Shown: positions 1 through 8,236 of the stretch, one piece after another
Layout of the letters: every line of letters starts with the position of its first letter
Position numbering within the stretch: the stretch's first letter is position 1
Source of the DNA: Alphaproteobacteria bacterium
GTDB taxonomy: Bacteria; Pseudomonadota; Alphaproteobacteria; Caulobacterales; Maricaulaceae
Assembly (NCBI GenBank): GCA_016124205.1
Contig: WGOD01000002.1
Span: 310,001 to 374,000 of the forward strand
DNA length: 64,000 nt
Direction: 5' to 3'
The notes under the pieces: model-generated
Told to the model about the DNA's origin: nothing
Seen by the model: only the letters and a program-made list of their open reading frames with translations
Databases searched by the model: none
Made by a program: the position numbers and the translations under genes

Positions 1-445
<445 letters not shown>

Positions 446-525
446 TCATAAACCTGCCCTTCACCCGCCTTTGCTAGTGTTCATGGTGGGAACAACACAG
501 CGCTCAGGCGTGTTGTGAGGGGACT

Positions 526-708
526 ATGGCACAGCAAAACGCACATCGCAGAAACGCAGGAATGGGGTCGGTCACCGGCTTTGTTCTGGCGCTCGCGATG
601 CTCGCCGCGACCGCCTTCGTGTTCATGCGCGCCCAGCCGTCCGATCAGGGCCTCGTCTGGGCTGACGTTCCGGCCGACGAACAGGTCGTTGCCGCCGCGA
701 TGGACTAG
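526..708 (+). CDS. Small single-pass membrane protein
   Basis: This is a 60-residue protein with a polar N-terminus (MAQQNAHRRNAG), one hydrophobic segment at about residues 15-34 (SVTGFVLALAMLAATAFVFM) and a short acidic tail. An AGGGGA Shine-Dalgarno sequence sits 4-5 bp before the ATG, which supports real translation. The basic residues before the helix suggest an N-in orientation with the tail in the periplasm. I do not recognise a family. It is convergent with the DUF3052 gene that ends at 721, with only 12 bp between the stop codons. An overlapping frame starting at 515 is a shadow. Confidence 0.6.
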   Translation: MAQQNAHRRNAGMGSVTGFVLALAMLAATAFVFMRAQPSDQGLVWADVPADEQVVAAAMD

Positions 709-720
709 AGCCTTCCGGGC

Positions 721-1149
721 TCAGGTCTTCCGGTCCTTCACCGGAATCACGAATTTCAGACCTGACCAGACCGCATCGACGGCGCAGACCTTGATGTCGA
801 CCAGTCCGGCATCGAGCCCGATGCGCCGGACGGCATTGCCGTCCAGGGTCGTCGCCACGCCTGACGCCTTCTTGGGCCAGGAGATCCAGACCATGCCGGC
901 CGGAACGAGGCGCGATTTCAGATCGCCGGCGAGCGCCTTGAGTGCCGCTTCCTGCTTCACGAAAACGTGGACATAGTCGAACCGGCCTTCGGGAAGGCTT
1001 GCTTCGTCGGCGTCAACACGCTCGGACCAGTCGTCAAACGCGTCGATCTCCGGGATGCCGCCCGGGTATCCGACGAACAGTGCCCGCATGCCCGGCCTGG
1101 CGCCGAGCTTCTTCATCAGGGGTGTGCCGGAATATCCGCTTTCGCTCAT
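721..1149 (-). CDS. DUF3052-family protein
   Basis: This 142-residue cytoplasmic protein begins MSESGYSGTPLMKKLG followed by RPGMRALFVGYPGG, the recognisable opening of DUF3052-type proteins. A later segment, AGMVWISWPKKASG, and the C-terminal GLVDIKVCAVDAVWSGLKFV also fit that family. The function is unknown; the fold resembles a Rossmann-like or methyltransferase-like core without an obvious SAM motif. There is no signal peptide or membrane segment. It is transcribed divergently from the TonB-like gene at 1229, with about 80 bp between the starts. Confidence 0.75.
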   Translation of the reverse strand: MSESGYSGTPLMKKLGARPGMRALFVGYPGGIPEIDAFDDWSERVDADEASLPEGRFDYVHVFVKQEAALKALAGDLKSRLVPAGMVWISWPKKASGVATTLDGNAVRRIGLDAGLVDIKVCAVDAVWSGLKFVIPVKDRKT

Positions 1150-1228
1150 GCGGTGATGCTAGTGGCGCGAACGCATTCTGTCTTGTAGGGAGGAGGAGAG
1201 CGGGGTGCAGGTAGTTGAGTGAGGCGGC

Positions 1229-1909
1229 GTGGCCGATCTTGCCCGTACAATGCTGTCCCGGCACCAGCGTCTCGCCGCCCTCGGCGGCGGCGCGCTGATC
1301 AATGCCCTCCTGATTTTCGGTCTGATCCGGATGCCGCCCGGCACGATCGAGCCCTTCCGGGTCATCGACGTGACCTTCATTGTCCCCGCTGCCGAACCGG
1401 AGCCCGAGATCGTCGAAGAGGCAGTGCCAGAACCTGTCGCCGAGGATATTCCGCCCGAACCCGAACCGATCACGGAGCAACCCCCTGAAACGGTGCCGCC
1501 CTCATCGATTCAGGCCACGCCCAGCGAAGACCCGGTCTCGGCCCGGTTCGTGGACGAAGCCCCCGAATCTCCGCCCAGCGGGGACCGGGATGTCTATGCT
1601 GTCTCACCCGGTACGCGCTCGGTCCTGTCCGGCCTGCAATGCCCCGGCGATCCGGAAGGGTTCGCCCGCACCGGGGTGTGCGGCGACGGTGCGCGGCGCT
1701 ATGCCCGGATCGAAGCGCCGGCGGAAGACCTGGCGGCCGGATTTGACCTCAGTGCGGACCAGATACGGGCGCTATTCGGCGATACGGATCACATCTATGC
1801 GGGCCAGCCGACGCTCGACAATCCGGCGGCCCGGCGAAACCTGTCGACGGCTGACCAGATGCGCGACGCCCTGCCCGCCTCGCGCCCGGATCCGGCCTTC
1901 GGGGATTAG
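1229..1909 (+). CDS. TonB-like membrane-anchored proline/glutamate-rich protein without a recognisable TonB domain
   Basis: The start is GTG with GAGTGAGG just upstream. The 226-residue protein has an N-terminal helix at about residues 16-34, then a long Pro/Glu linker (PEPEIVEEAVPEPV and PEPEPITEQPPE, residues about 55-90) typical of TonB-type energy transducers that span the periplasm. The C-terminal ~100 residues contain two cysteines (LQCPGDPEG and TGVCGDG) and a short acidic region. I cannot see the YP-like beta-strand signature of the TonB C-terminal domain. It sits immediately before the two secreted paralogs at 1921 and 2782, only 11 bp ahead of the first, so co-transcription is likely. 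It could be a degenerate TonB or an unrelated periplasm-spanning anchor. Confidence 0.6.
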   Translation: MADLARTMLSRHQRLAALGGGALINALLIFGLIRMPPGTIEPFRVIDVTFIVPAAEPEPEIVEEAVPEPVAEDIPPEPEPITEQPPETVPPSSIQATPSEDPVSARFVDEAPESPPSGDRDVYAVSPGTRSVLSGLQCPGDPEGFARTGVCGDGARRYARIEAPAEDLAAGFDLSADQIRALFGDTDHIYAGQPTLDNPAARRNLSTADQMRDALPASRPDPAFGD

Positions 1910-1920
1910 GGGAGAGGGAA

Positions 1921-2724
1921 ATGGGTTTGTTGTTGTTCGCAATCGCGTTGCTGCAGGCCTCGGAGGAACCCCCATCGCTTCTCGCGATTCCGGATTGCCC
2001 GAGAACCTTCAATGCGCACGACGGATCACCCCAGTGCATCCAGCTTTCAATCTATTCGGGGGCGAGCGAGCGAGCCGGGCGAACGAGATTCACGGAACTG
2101 TCTATCGGAGAAGTCCTCGCGCCTTTTCCCTATTTCGCGCAGGTCGTTCCCATCAGGGGGCGGCTGAATGGCACCGAAGCGCAAGTCTACCGCGTGACCC
2201 TCTATATCGAAGACTCCCCCTGCGCGACCGATGGCACGGTGGCTCTGGCGGGACTCACGGAGGACCGGCGCCCGATCATTCTGACGGATCTAGGCCCGTT
2301 CGAGATCATGGAAACGGGAATTCAAACGGGCGTAACATCATCGACCCTAATTGATCCGGCCTCCCGAACCGTCATCCGCCACTACATCGGGGATCCATTC
2401 TGGAGCCTCCCGCTTTTTTACCATGGTCCAGACGACGTGACGGTCTGGATTGCCGATAAGGGATTGTGCCTGACGGCAATCACGGCAGGAGAGACCGTTG
2501 ATCTGGCGCGCGGCAGGTGCGGCGATAGCCGATGGGAGCGAAATTTCGTTCCGGCGTCAGAACACCGGGGGTTGAGCACAGCGCACCAAGGCGATCTCGA
2601 AATCGTTCGTGATGTGCTTGGGGACGACTGGTGGGAAGCGAATGGCCCATGGGCGGACGGATTGGTCTTCCGCATGCAGGAAGATGATGTGATCGTTGTT
2701 GAAGACCTAAGCACGTGCACGTGA
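1921..2724 (+). CDS. Secreted protein of unknown function, tandem paralog A
   Basis: The 267-residue protein begins with a short hydrophobic export signal (MGLLLFAIALLQA) and a good GGGGAGAGGGAA ribosome site. No known domain is recognised. It is clearly homologous to the next gene (2782-3582): both carry FEI(M/T)E-GI, a LIDP-(S)R-VIR-Y-GD block, PLFYH-PDDVT, and the same ending with RMQ--D-I-VVED--CT. Paired cysteines near the middle and at the very C-terminus suggest disulfides and a periplasmic or secreted location. Base composition looks slightly less GC-rich than neighbours. The TonB-like gene is directly upstream. Confidence 0.65.
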   Translation: MGLLLFAIALLQASEEPPSLLAIPDCPRTFNAHDGSPQCIQLSIYSGASERAGRTRFTELSIGEVLAPFPYFAQVVPIRGRLNGTEAQVYRVTLYIEDSPCATDGTVALAGLTEDRRPIILTDLGPFEIMETGIQTGVTSSTLIDPASRTVIRHYIGDPFWSLPLFYHGPDDVTVWIADKGLCLTAITAGETVDLARGRCGDSRWERNFVPASEHRGLSTAHQGDLEIVRDVLGDDWWEANGPWADGLVFRMQEDDVIVVEDLSTCT

Positions 2725-2781
2725 CGACGACGTCGCGGACATCATGATGATCTCCAGTTCCCTGCTTGCGAGGTACGGTGA

Positions 2782-3582
2782 ATGCCGCTTTCTGCTCTGA
2801 CGCTGTTCATCGTATCGGCGCTCCAGGCCGCAGACGCGATCGAAGCGCCGCAAGAAATCACCGCGCTGTACGATTGTTCGCGTTTGGAAGTCCCGGCGAG
2901 TTGTTTCAGCATATCGCTGTTTTCCGCCTTCGCTGACGATCGGGGCAATACCCGATGGTCGCGGCGCGTGCTCGAACTTCAGGAAAATGGCTGGAACCCG
3001 GCACTCGTGACGATCCCGGTTGAGGGACGGCTCAATGGTGGTGACGCGGCCGTTCATTTCGTGACCTTCGGCCGGTGGGAAGGACCCTGTACAGATGACG
3101 CCCAGATCCTGCTCCGAGGAGTGAGCGAAGACGGGCATCCGGTCATCGCCACCGAGCAAGGGGAGTTCGAGATTACCGAACCCGGAATCTACCCGGGAAT
3201 GGAGCGCGCCGTTCTGATTGATCCGGAAACAAGAAGCGTGATCCGCCGGTATTATGGCGACGTCTATTGGCACACGCCGCTCTTCTATCACTCACCGGAC
3301 GATGTGACCGCCTATCTGCCTCGCGAAGAGCGATGCATCACGGCGCCGACCGAGGGGCAGACCGTCATGGATGCCGCCGGGCGCTGCGATGTTGAAACGA
3401 GACCGTGGCCGGAACCGTCTGAGCGTGGTCTGACGGCCTCAACCGAAGCGGATCGCGAGATCGCACGGGAGGCCCTCACAGGCACCTGGTGGATCGATCA
3501 GAAATACTGGGGCGAGGAGACCACCTACCGCATGCAGAACCACGACATCATCGTCGTTGAGGACCAGACCGTCTGCACGTAA
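2782..3582 (+). CDS. Secreted protein of unknown function, tandem paralog B
   Basis: This 266-residue protein starts MPLSALTLFIVSALQAADA, a probable signal peptide. It matches the preceding gene along its whole length, best in the C-terminal half (FEITEPGI, LIDPETRSVIRRYYGD, PLFYHSPDDVTAY, RMQNHDIIVVEDQTVCT). Several cysteines are conserved in position with paralog A, including the penultimate residue. The two genes are 57 bp apart on the same strand and probably arose by tandem duplication. No enzyme motif is visible. It ends 10 bp before the threonine aldolase gene, which may be read from the same transcript. Confidence 0.65.
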   Translation: MPLSALTLFIVSALQAADAIEAPQEITALYDCSRLEVPASCFSISLFSAFADDRGNTRWSRRVLELQENGWNPALVTIPVEGRLNGGDAAVHFVTFGRWEGPCTDDAQILLRGVSEDGHPVIATEQGEFEITEPGIYPGMERAVLIDPETRSVIRRYYGDVYWHTPLFYHSPDDVTAYLPREERCITAPTEGQTVMDAAGRCDVETRPWPEPSERGLTASTEADREIAREALTGTWWIDQKYWGEETTYRMQNHDIIVVEDQTVCT

Positions 3583-3592
3583 ACCGTAACCC

Positions 3593-4615
3593 ATGAACTT
3601 CCTGTCCGACACCACCGCCCCGGCGCATCCTGCCCTGCTGGACGCCATCGCCCACGCCAATGGCGGCTATGCCGCCAGCTATGGCAATGATCCGCTGTGC
3701 CAGCGTGTCGAGGCGCGGCTGAAAGAGGTGTTCGGGACGGATCTGAAAGTCCTCTTCACCGTCTCCGGCACGGCGTCGAACGCGCTGGCCCTGTCCATCC
3801 TCTGCCCGTCGCACGGCGCGGTCCTGTGCCATGACGAAGCGCATATCCACCGCGACGAGCGCGGCGCGCCGGAATTCTTCACCGGCGGGGCGAAACTGAT
3901 CCCCCTGCCCGGCGCGCACGCGAAGATCGATCCGGCGGCGCTGAATGCCACGCTGAACAGCTGGCCGCAGGATTTCGTCCACACCACACCGCCGCGCGCG
4001 CTTTCGGTCTCGAACCTCAATGAGTCGGGCTGCGCCTACACGGCCGCCGAGCTGGCCGCGCTGACCGGACCGGCGAAGGCGAAGGGGCTCGGCGTGCATT
4101 TCGACGGCGCGCGCTTTGCCAACCTGTTGGCCGGGTCCGGGATGACACCGGCCGAGGCGAGCTGGAAGGCAGGCGCCGACATCCTCTCGCTCGGCGCGAC
4201 CAAGAATGGCGCGCTGGCGGCGGAGGCCGTCATCCTCTTCCCGTCCGTCATGGACCGGTATGGCGAGTTGCAGGCCCGCCAGAAGCGGGCCGGGCACATG
4301 GTCGCCAAGATGCGCTATGTCGCGGCGCAGTTCGAAGCCTGGCTGACGGACGGGCTGTGGCTCGACCTCGCCGGGCACGCCAATGCGATGGCTGGGCGGC
4401 TGGGCGATGGCCTGTCGCAGATCAAGGGCGTGGAACTGGCCCACCCCGTCGATGGCAATGAAGTGTTTGTCACGCTCCCGGACGCGGTCGCGGAGAAGAT
4501 GCGCGCTGCGGGGGCCGGCTTCTATCAATGGCCGGACGGCACGGCGCGGCTCGTGGCGAGCTGGTCGACACGGGAAGACGACGTCAACGCACTTCTGGAC
4601 GCCGCCCGGGCCTAG
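3593..4615 (+). CDS. ltaE: Low-specificity L-threonine aldolase
   Basis: This 340-residue PLP enzyme cleaves L-threonine/allo-threonine to glycine and acetaldehyde in the cytoplasm. The sequence opens MNFLSDTTAPAHPALLDAI with the YGNDPLCQRVE block, has VSGTASNALAL for cofactor phosphate binding, HFDGARFANLL with the conserved Asp, and LGATKNG with the Schiff-base lysine at residue 204. Length and motif order match the beta-eliminating lyase/threonine aldolase family. It starts 10 bp after the secreted paralog and ends in a 4-bp convergent overlap with the response regulator gene. Confidence 0.9.
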   Translation: MNFLSDTTAPAHPALLDAIAHANGGYAASYGNDPLCQRVEARLKEVFGTDLKVLFTVSGTASNALALSILCPSHGAVLCHDEAHIHRDERGAPEFFTGGAKLIPLPGAHAKIDPAALNATLNSWPQDFVHTTPPRALSVSNLNESGCAYTAAELAALTGPAKAKGLGVHFDGARFANLLAGSGMTPAEASWKAGADILSLGATKNGALAAEAVILFPSVMDRYGELQARQKRAGHMVAKMRYVAAQFEAWLTDGLWLDLAGHANAMAGRLGDGLSQIKGVELAHPVDGNEVFVTLPDAVAEKMRAAGAGFYQWPDGTARLVASWSTREDDVNALLDAARA

Positions 4616-5154
4616 GCAGCGTCGCTGTCCTCGCCTTCGTCTGAATCGCGCGCTTCGATCTTGTGTTCGTCGCGGGCGCGCTTCCACGGGCCATGGAAGC
4701 GGGGATCCTGACGGCGGCGGCGGTCGGGTCCGAAATAGTCGGGGACACGGACGAAGCGGCGGGGGCGTTCGATCATCGCGATCAGGCGCTGATAGAGGTC
4801 GACCGGGCGGACGGGCTTGGCGAGGAATTCGTTCACGCCAGCATTGATGGCCTCGATCACGCGCGAGCGGTCGGTGTAGCCTGTGACCATTAGGACGGGC
4901 AGATATTTGTTCGGGCTGCTCTCGCTGGTGCGGATGTAGCGGGTCAGCTCCAGGCCGTTCATCTCGCCCAGCATGTAGTCAACGACCAGCATGTCCGGGT
5001 TGAAGCCGGCGAGCGATTCGATCGCGGTTTCGGCGTCGCGGCATTCCTCAATGATACGCACGCCAAAACCCTGCAGGGTGACCCGCAGGATTTTAGACAT
5101 ATGCGGGTTGTCCTCGACGATGAGGACCCGCACGCGATCAAAGCTGCCTGACAT
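4612..5154 (-). CDS. Single-domain response regulator with basic/acidic C-terminal tail
   Basis: The 180-residue protein has a CheY-like receiver domain at residues 7-128. The acidic pocket is E14-D15, the phospho-acceptor is D59 (MLVVDYML), the switch residue lies in VTGYT (about 91) and the conserved lysine is K113 (LAKPV). It has no DNA-binding domain. It continues into PRRFVRVPDYFGPDRRRR, a tail seen in many alphaproteobacterial stand-alone receivers, and then an acidic end. No histidine kinase is adjacent, so its partner is unknown. It is divergent from the lipocalin gene across about 150 bp. Confidence 0.85.
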   Translation of the reverse strand: MSGSFDRVRVLIVEDNPHMSKILRVTLQGFGVRIIEECRDAETAIESLAGFNPDMLVVDYMLGEMNGLELTRYIRTSESSPNKYLPVLMVTGYTDRSRVIEAINAGVNEFLAKPVRPVDLYQRLIAMIERPRRFVRVPDYFGPDRRRRQDPRFHGPWKRARDEHKIEARDSDEGEDSDAA

Positions 5155-5307
5155 TCCTTTGCGCGCCCTCGCGCTGAAATCCGCTCTTGCCCAGTGGCGA
5201 AACTGCGCTGGGCGACGTTAACCAAGAGTGTAAATTCACCCTGAATTGCCATGGAACCGGGGCGATCTAGATCAGTTTTTCCTGATGTCCCGTTCAGGAA
5301 GGAAGTC

Positions 5308-5901
5308 ATGCTGAAGCCCCTCATCGCCGCCGCCGCCCTGTCCCTGCCGCTTGCCGCCTGCATGTCGTCGCCGCCGGACCGGCTCGCCGGAGACCAGCCG
5401 CCGCCGACGGTGGAGAGCGTCGATCTCGACCGCTATCTGGGGCTCTGGTTCGAGATCGCTCGCGCTGAACACGGTTTCGAAGAGGGCTGTCAGGGCGTCA
5501 CGGCGTATTACGAATATCGCGACGACGGGGACATCCGCGTCATCAACCGCTGCTGGAAGGATTCGCTGAACGGTGAGCTGGACGTCGCGGAAGGCCGCGC
5601 GCGCCTCGCAGAACCCGGCGACACGGCGAAGCTGGAAGTCAGCTTCTTCGGGCCGTTCTACGGCGATTACTGGATCCTCGAACTCGCCGACGACTACAGC
5701 TGGGCGGTCGTGTCCGAACCGGCCGGACGCTATGTCTGGATCCTCAGCCGCGACCCGCAGCCGGGCGAGGCCTTCATCGAGGAAAGGCTGAGTTTCCTGC
5801 AGAGCCTAGGCTATGACACCGAGGGGCTGATCTACCCGGAGCAGTGGGAGAGCATCGCCGCCATGCCGACCGAAGGCCTGCCCGAAGGCGCGGTGCAATA
5901 G
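5308..5901 (+). CDS. blc: Lipocalin-family outer-membrane lipoprotein (Blc-like)
   Basis: I chose the ATG at 5308 because it follows a GGAAGGAA ribosome site and begins a lipoprotein signal (MLKPLIAAAALSLPLAAC, lipobox cysteine at residue 18). The mature protein shows the bacterial lipocalin core: DRYLGLWFEIARAEHGFEEGC near the N-terminus, a YYEYRDDGDIRVINRC strand pair, and YVWILSRDP. Blc proteins bind lipids or lysophospholipids at the outer membrane under stress. The product is 197 residues, near the family norm. The longer frame from 5251 would bury the signal peptide and is unlikely. Confidence 0.85.
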   Translation: MLKPLIAAAALSLPLAACMSSPPDRLAGDQPPPTVESVDLDRYLGLWFEIARAEHGFEEGCQGVTAYYEYRDDGDIRVINRCWKDSLNGELDVAEGRARLAEPGDTAKLEVSFFGPFYGDYWILELADDYSWAVVSEPAGRYVWILSRDPQPGEAFIEERLSFLQSLGYDTEGLIYPEQWESIAAMPTEGLPEGAVQ

Positions 5902-5948
5902 CATAGAACAAACTGGAAACAGGCCGCGCGCATCCCTATAAGGATCGC

Positions 5949-8096
5949 ATGGCGAGACTCACCACAGATGACAGCGCGGTCAGCGATCTCGGCCAGGCCG
6001 ATTTCGTGCTCGACCGCGTGGCGAACGTGCCCGCGGCCTGGACGCCGCACCGCCCCGACCGGCCGGAGAAATCCGAAGGCGGGGTGCGGTTCAAATGCGT
6101 CTCGGAATACGAGCCGATGGGCGACCAGCGCACGGCGATCCCGGAGCTCGTGGAAAACCTGAACGCTGGCGAGCGCGACCAGGTACTCCTGGGCGCGACC
6201 GGTACGGGCAAGACCTTCACGATGGCGAAGGTGATCGAGGCGGTGCAGCGCCCGGCCCTGGTGCTCGCGCCGAACAAGACGCTGGCGGCGCAGCTCTACG
6301 GCGAGTTCAAGAGTTTTTTCCCGGAAAATTCGGTGGAGTATTTTGTCTCCTACTACGACTACTACCAGCCGGAAGCCTATGTGCCGCGCACGGACACCTA
6401 CATAGAGAAGGAGTCCAACATCAACGAGGCGATCGACCGGATGCGCCACGCCGCGACCCGGTCCATCCTGGAGCGCGACGACGTGATCATCGTCGCCTCG
6501 GTCTCGTGCATCTACGGCATCGGCTCGGTGGAGACCTACACCGCGATGACGTTCGAGCTGAAGGCCGGCGAGACCGCCGACCCGCGCGCCGTCGCCAAAC
6601 AGCTCGTCGCCCTGCAATACACGCGCAACGAGGCGGCCTTCACCCGCGGCACCTTCCGCCTGAAAGGCGACGTGCTTGAAATCTTCCCGGCGCATTATGA
6701 CGACCGGGCCTGGCGCGTGGATTTCTTCGGCGACGAGATCGAGAAAATCACCGAATTCGACCCGCTGACCGGCAAGGCGCAGGCCGACCTCAAATCGGTG
6801 AAGGTCTACGCCAATTCGCACTATGTCACGCCGCGCCCGACCCTCCACCAGGCCATCAACGGCATCAAGGCGGAGCTGAAGGAGCGCCTGAAATGGATGG
6901 AGGCGGAGGGCAAGCTGCTCGAAGCCCAACGCCTCGCCCAGCGCACCGAGTTCGACATCGAGATGCTGGAGGCGACGGGCAGCTGCGCGGGCATCGAGAA
7001 TTATTCGCGCTACCTCACCGGCCGCAAGCCGGGCGAGCCGCCCCCCACCCTCTTCGAATACCTGCCGGAAGACGCGCTCATCTTCGTCGATGAGAGCCAT
7101 GTCGCCATCCCCCAGATCGGCGCGATGTACCGCGGCGACTTCAACCGCAAGAAGACGCTGGCCGATCACGGCTTCCGCCTGCCCTCCTGCCTCGACAACC
7201 GCCCCCTCAAATTCGAGGAATGGGACCTGATGCGCCCGCAGACCATCGCGGTCTCGGCGACGCCGGGCCCGTGGGAGCTCGACCGCACGGGCGGCGTCTT
7301 CACCGAACAGGTGATCCGCCCGACCGGCCTCGTCGACCCGCCGGTCGAGGTCCGCCCGGTGGCGAAGGATGGCGCGAGCCAGGTCGACGACGTCATCGCC
7401 GAGGCGCGCGCCACGGCGGAGGCCGGCATGCGCACCCTCGTCACCACGCTGACCAAGCGCATGGCCGAGGACCTCACCGAATACATGCACGAGCAGGGGC
7501 TGAAGGTCCGCTACATGCACTCCGACGTCGACACGGTGGAGCGGATCGAGCTGATCCGCGATCTCCGGCTCGGCGCCTATGACGTGCTGGTGGGGATCAA
7601 CCTGCTCCGCGAAGGCCTCGACATTCCCGAATGCGGCCTCGTCGCCATTCTCGACGCCGACAAAGAAGGCTTCCTCAGATCAGAGACCAGCCTGATCCAG
7701 ACGATCGGCCGCGCGGCGCGGAACAGTGAAAGCAAGGTCATCCTCTATGCCGACCGCATCACCGGCTCGATGCAGCGCGCGATGGAGGAGACCAGCCGCC
7801 GCCGCGAGAAGCAGGAGGCCTATAATCTCGAACACAACATCACGCCGAAAACCATCGTGCGCGGCATTTCCGACGTGCTCGAAGGCGTGATGGAGAAGAC
7901 CGCCAAGGGCCGGTCAGCCAAGGCGCGGGACCGTAAACGTCTCGCCGCCCGCGAGGAGAGCGCCGCCTTCGACGGCTCGAACATCAAGGCCGTCATCGCC
8001 GACCTCGAAAAGCGGATGCGCGAAGCGGCGGCGAATTTGGAGTTTGAAGAGGCTGCCAGGTTGAGGGACGAGATAAAGCGGCTTGAGGCTGAATAA
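5949..8096 (+). CDS. uvrB: Excinuclease ABC subunit B
   Basis: UvrB is the damage-verifying helicase-like subunit of nucleotide excision repair. The 715-residue product carries Walker [10 protein letters not shown] (K88), the [12 protein letters not shown] beta-hairpin that inserts at lesions, the helicase motifs VDESHV and GLDIPE, and a C-terminal UVR coiled coil ([17 protein letters not shown]) that contacts UvrC. An N-terminal extension of about 45 residues precedes the usual start around FKCVSEYEP; such extensions are common in alphaproteobacteria. uvrC lies at 17.9-19.8 kb on the other strand. Large minus-strand frames over this gene are shadows. Confidence 0.97.
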   Translation: MARLTTDDSAVSDLGQADFVLDRVANVPAAWTPHRPDRPEKSEGGVRFKCVSEYEPMGDQRTAIPELVENLNAGERDQVLLGATGTGKTFTMAKVIEAVQRPALVLAPNKTLAAQLYGEFKSFFPENSVEYFVSYYDYYQPEAYVPRTDTYIEKESNINEAIDRMRHAATRSILERDDVIIVASVSCIYGIGSVETYTAMTFELKAGETADPRAVAKQLVALQYTRNEAAFTRGTFRLKGDVLEIFPAHYDDRAWRVDFFGDEIEKITEFDPLTGKAQADLKSVKVYANSHYVTPRPTLHQAINGIKAELKERLKWMEAEGKLLEAQRLAQRTEFDIEMLEATGSCAGIENYSRYLTGRKPGEPPPTLFEYLPEDALIFVDESHVAIPQIGAMYRGDFNRKKTLADHGFRLPSCLDNRPLKFEEWDLMRPQTIAVSATPGPWELDRTGGVFTEQVIRPTGLVDPPVEVRPVAKDGASQVDDVIAEARATAEAGMRTLVTTLTKRMAEDLTEYMHEQGLKVRYMHSDVDTVERIELIRDLRLGAYDVLVGINLLREGLDIPECGLVAILDADKEGFLRSETSLIQTIGRAARNSESKVILYADRITGSMQRAMEETSRRREKQEAYNLEHNITPKTIVRGISDVLEGVMEKTAKGRSAKARDRKRLAAREESAAFDGSNIKAVIADLEKRMREAAANLEFEEAARLRDEIKRLEAE

Positions 8097-8236
8097 GCGC
8101 GTTCTGCGAAGCCCGAAGGGCGAATGGGGATGGGGGAGCTTTTTAGCTTGCTGGCAAAACCCTAGAGTGGCTCAGGCGAGTTTTACTCGTCATGGAAGTG
8201 CGGTTTTGAACCGTTAGTAGCCACGTGGGGGAACCG

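Noticed and set aside
3548-4687. 379-codon minus-strand open frame over ltaE
   Set aside because: Arg-rich shadow translation with no domain, while the plus strand encodes an intact threonine aldolase.
5217-5236. Second CtrA box near the response regulator/lipocalin divergent promoters
   Set aside because: Only the first TTAA half fits; the second reads TGTAA at the wrong position or spacing.
5832-7520. 562-codon minus-strand open frame over uvrB, His/Arg/Asp-rich
   Set aside because: It is a GC-skew shadow of uvrB: it has no recognisable motif, low-complexity Arg/His/Val composition and lies wholly inside a gene with complete family motifs.
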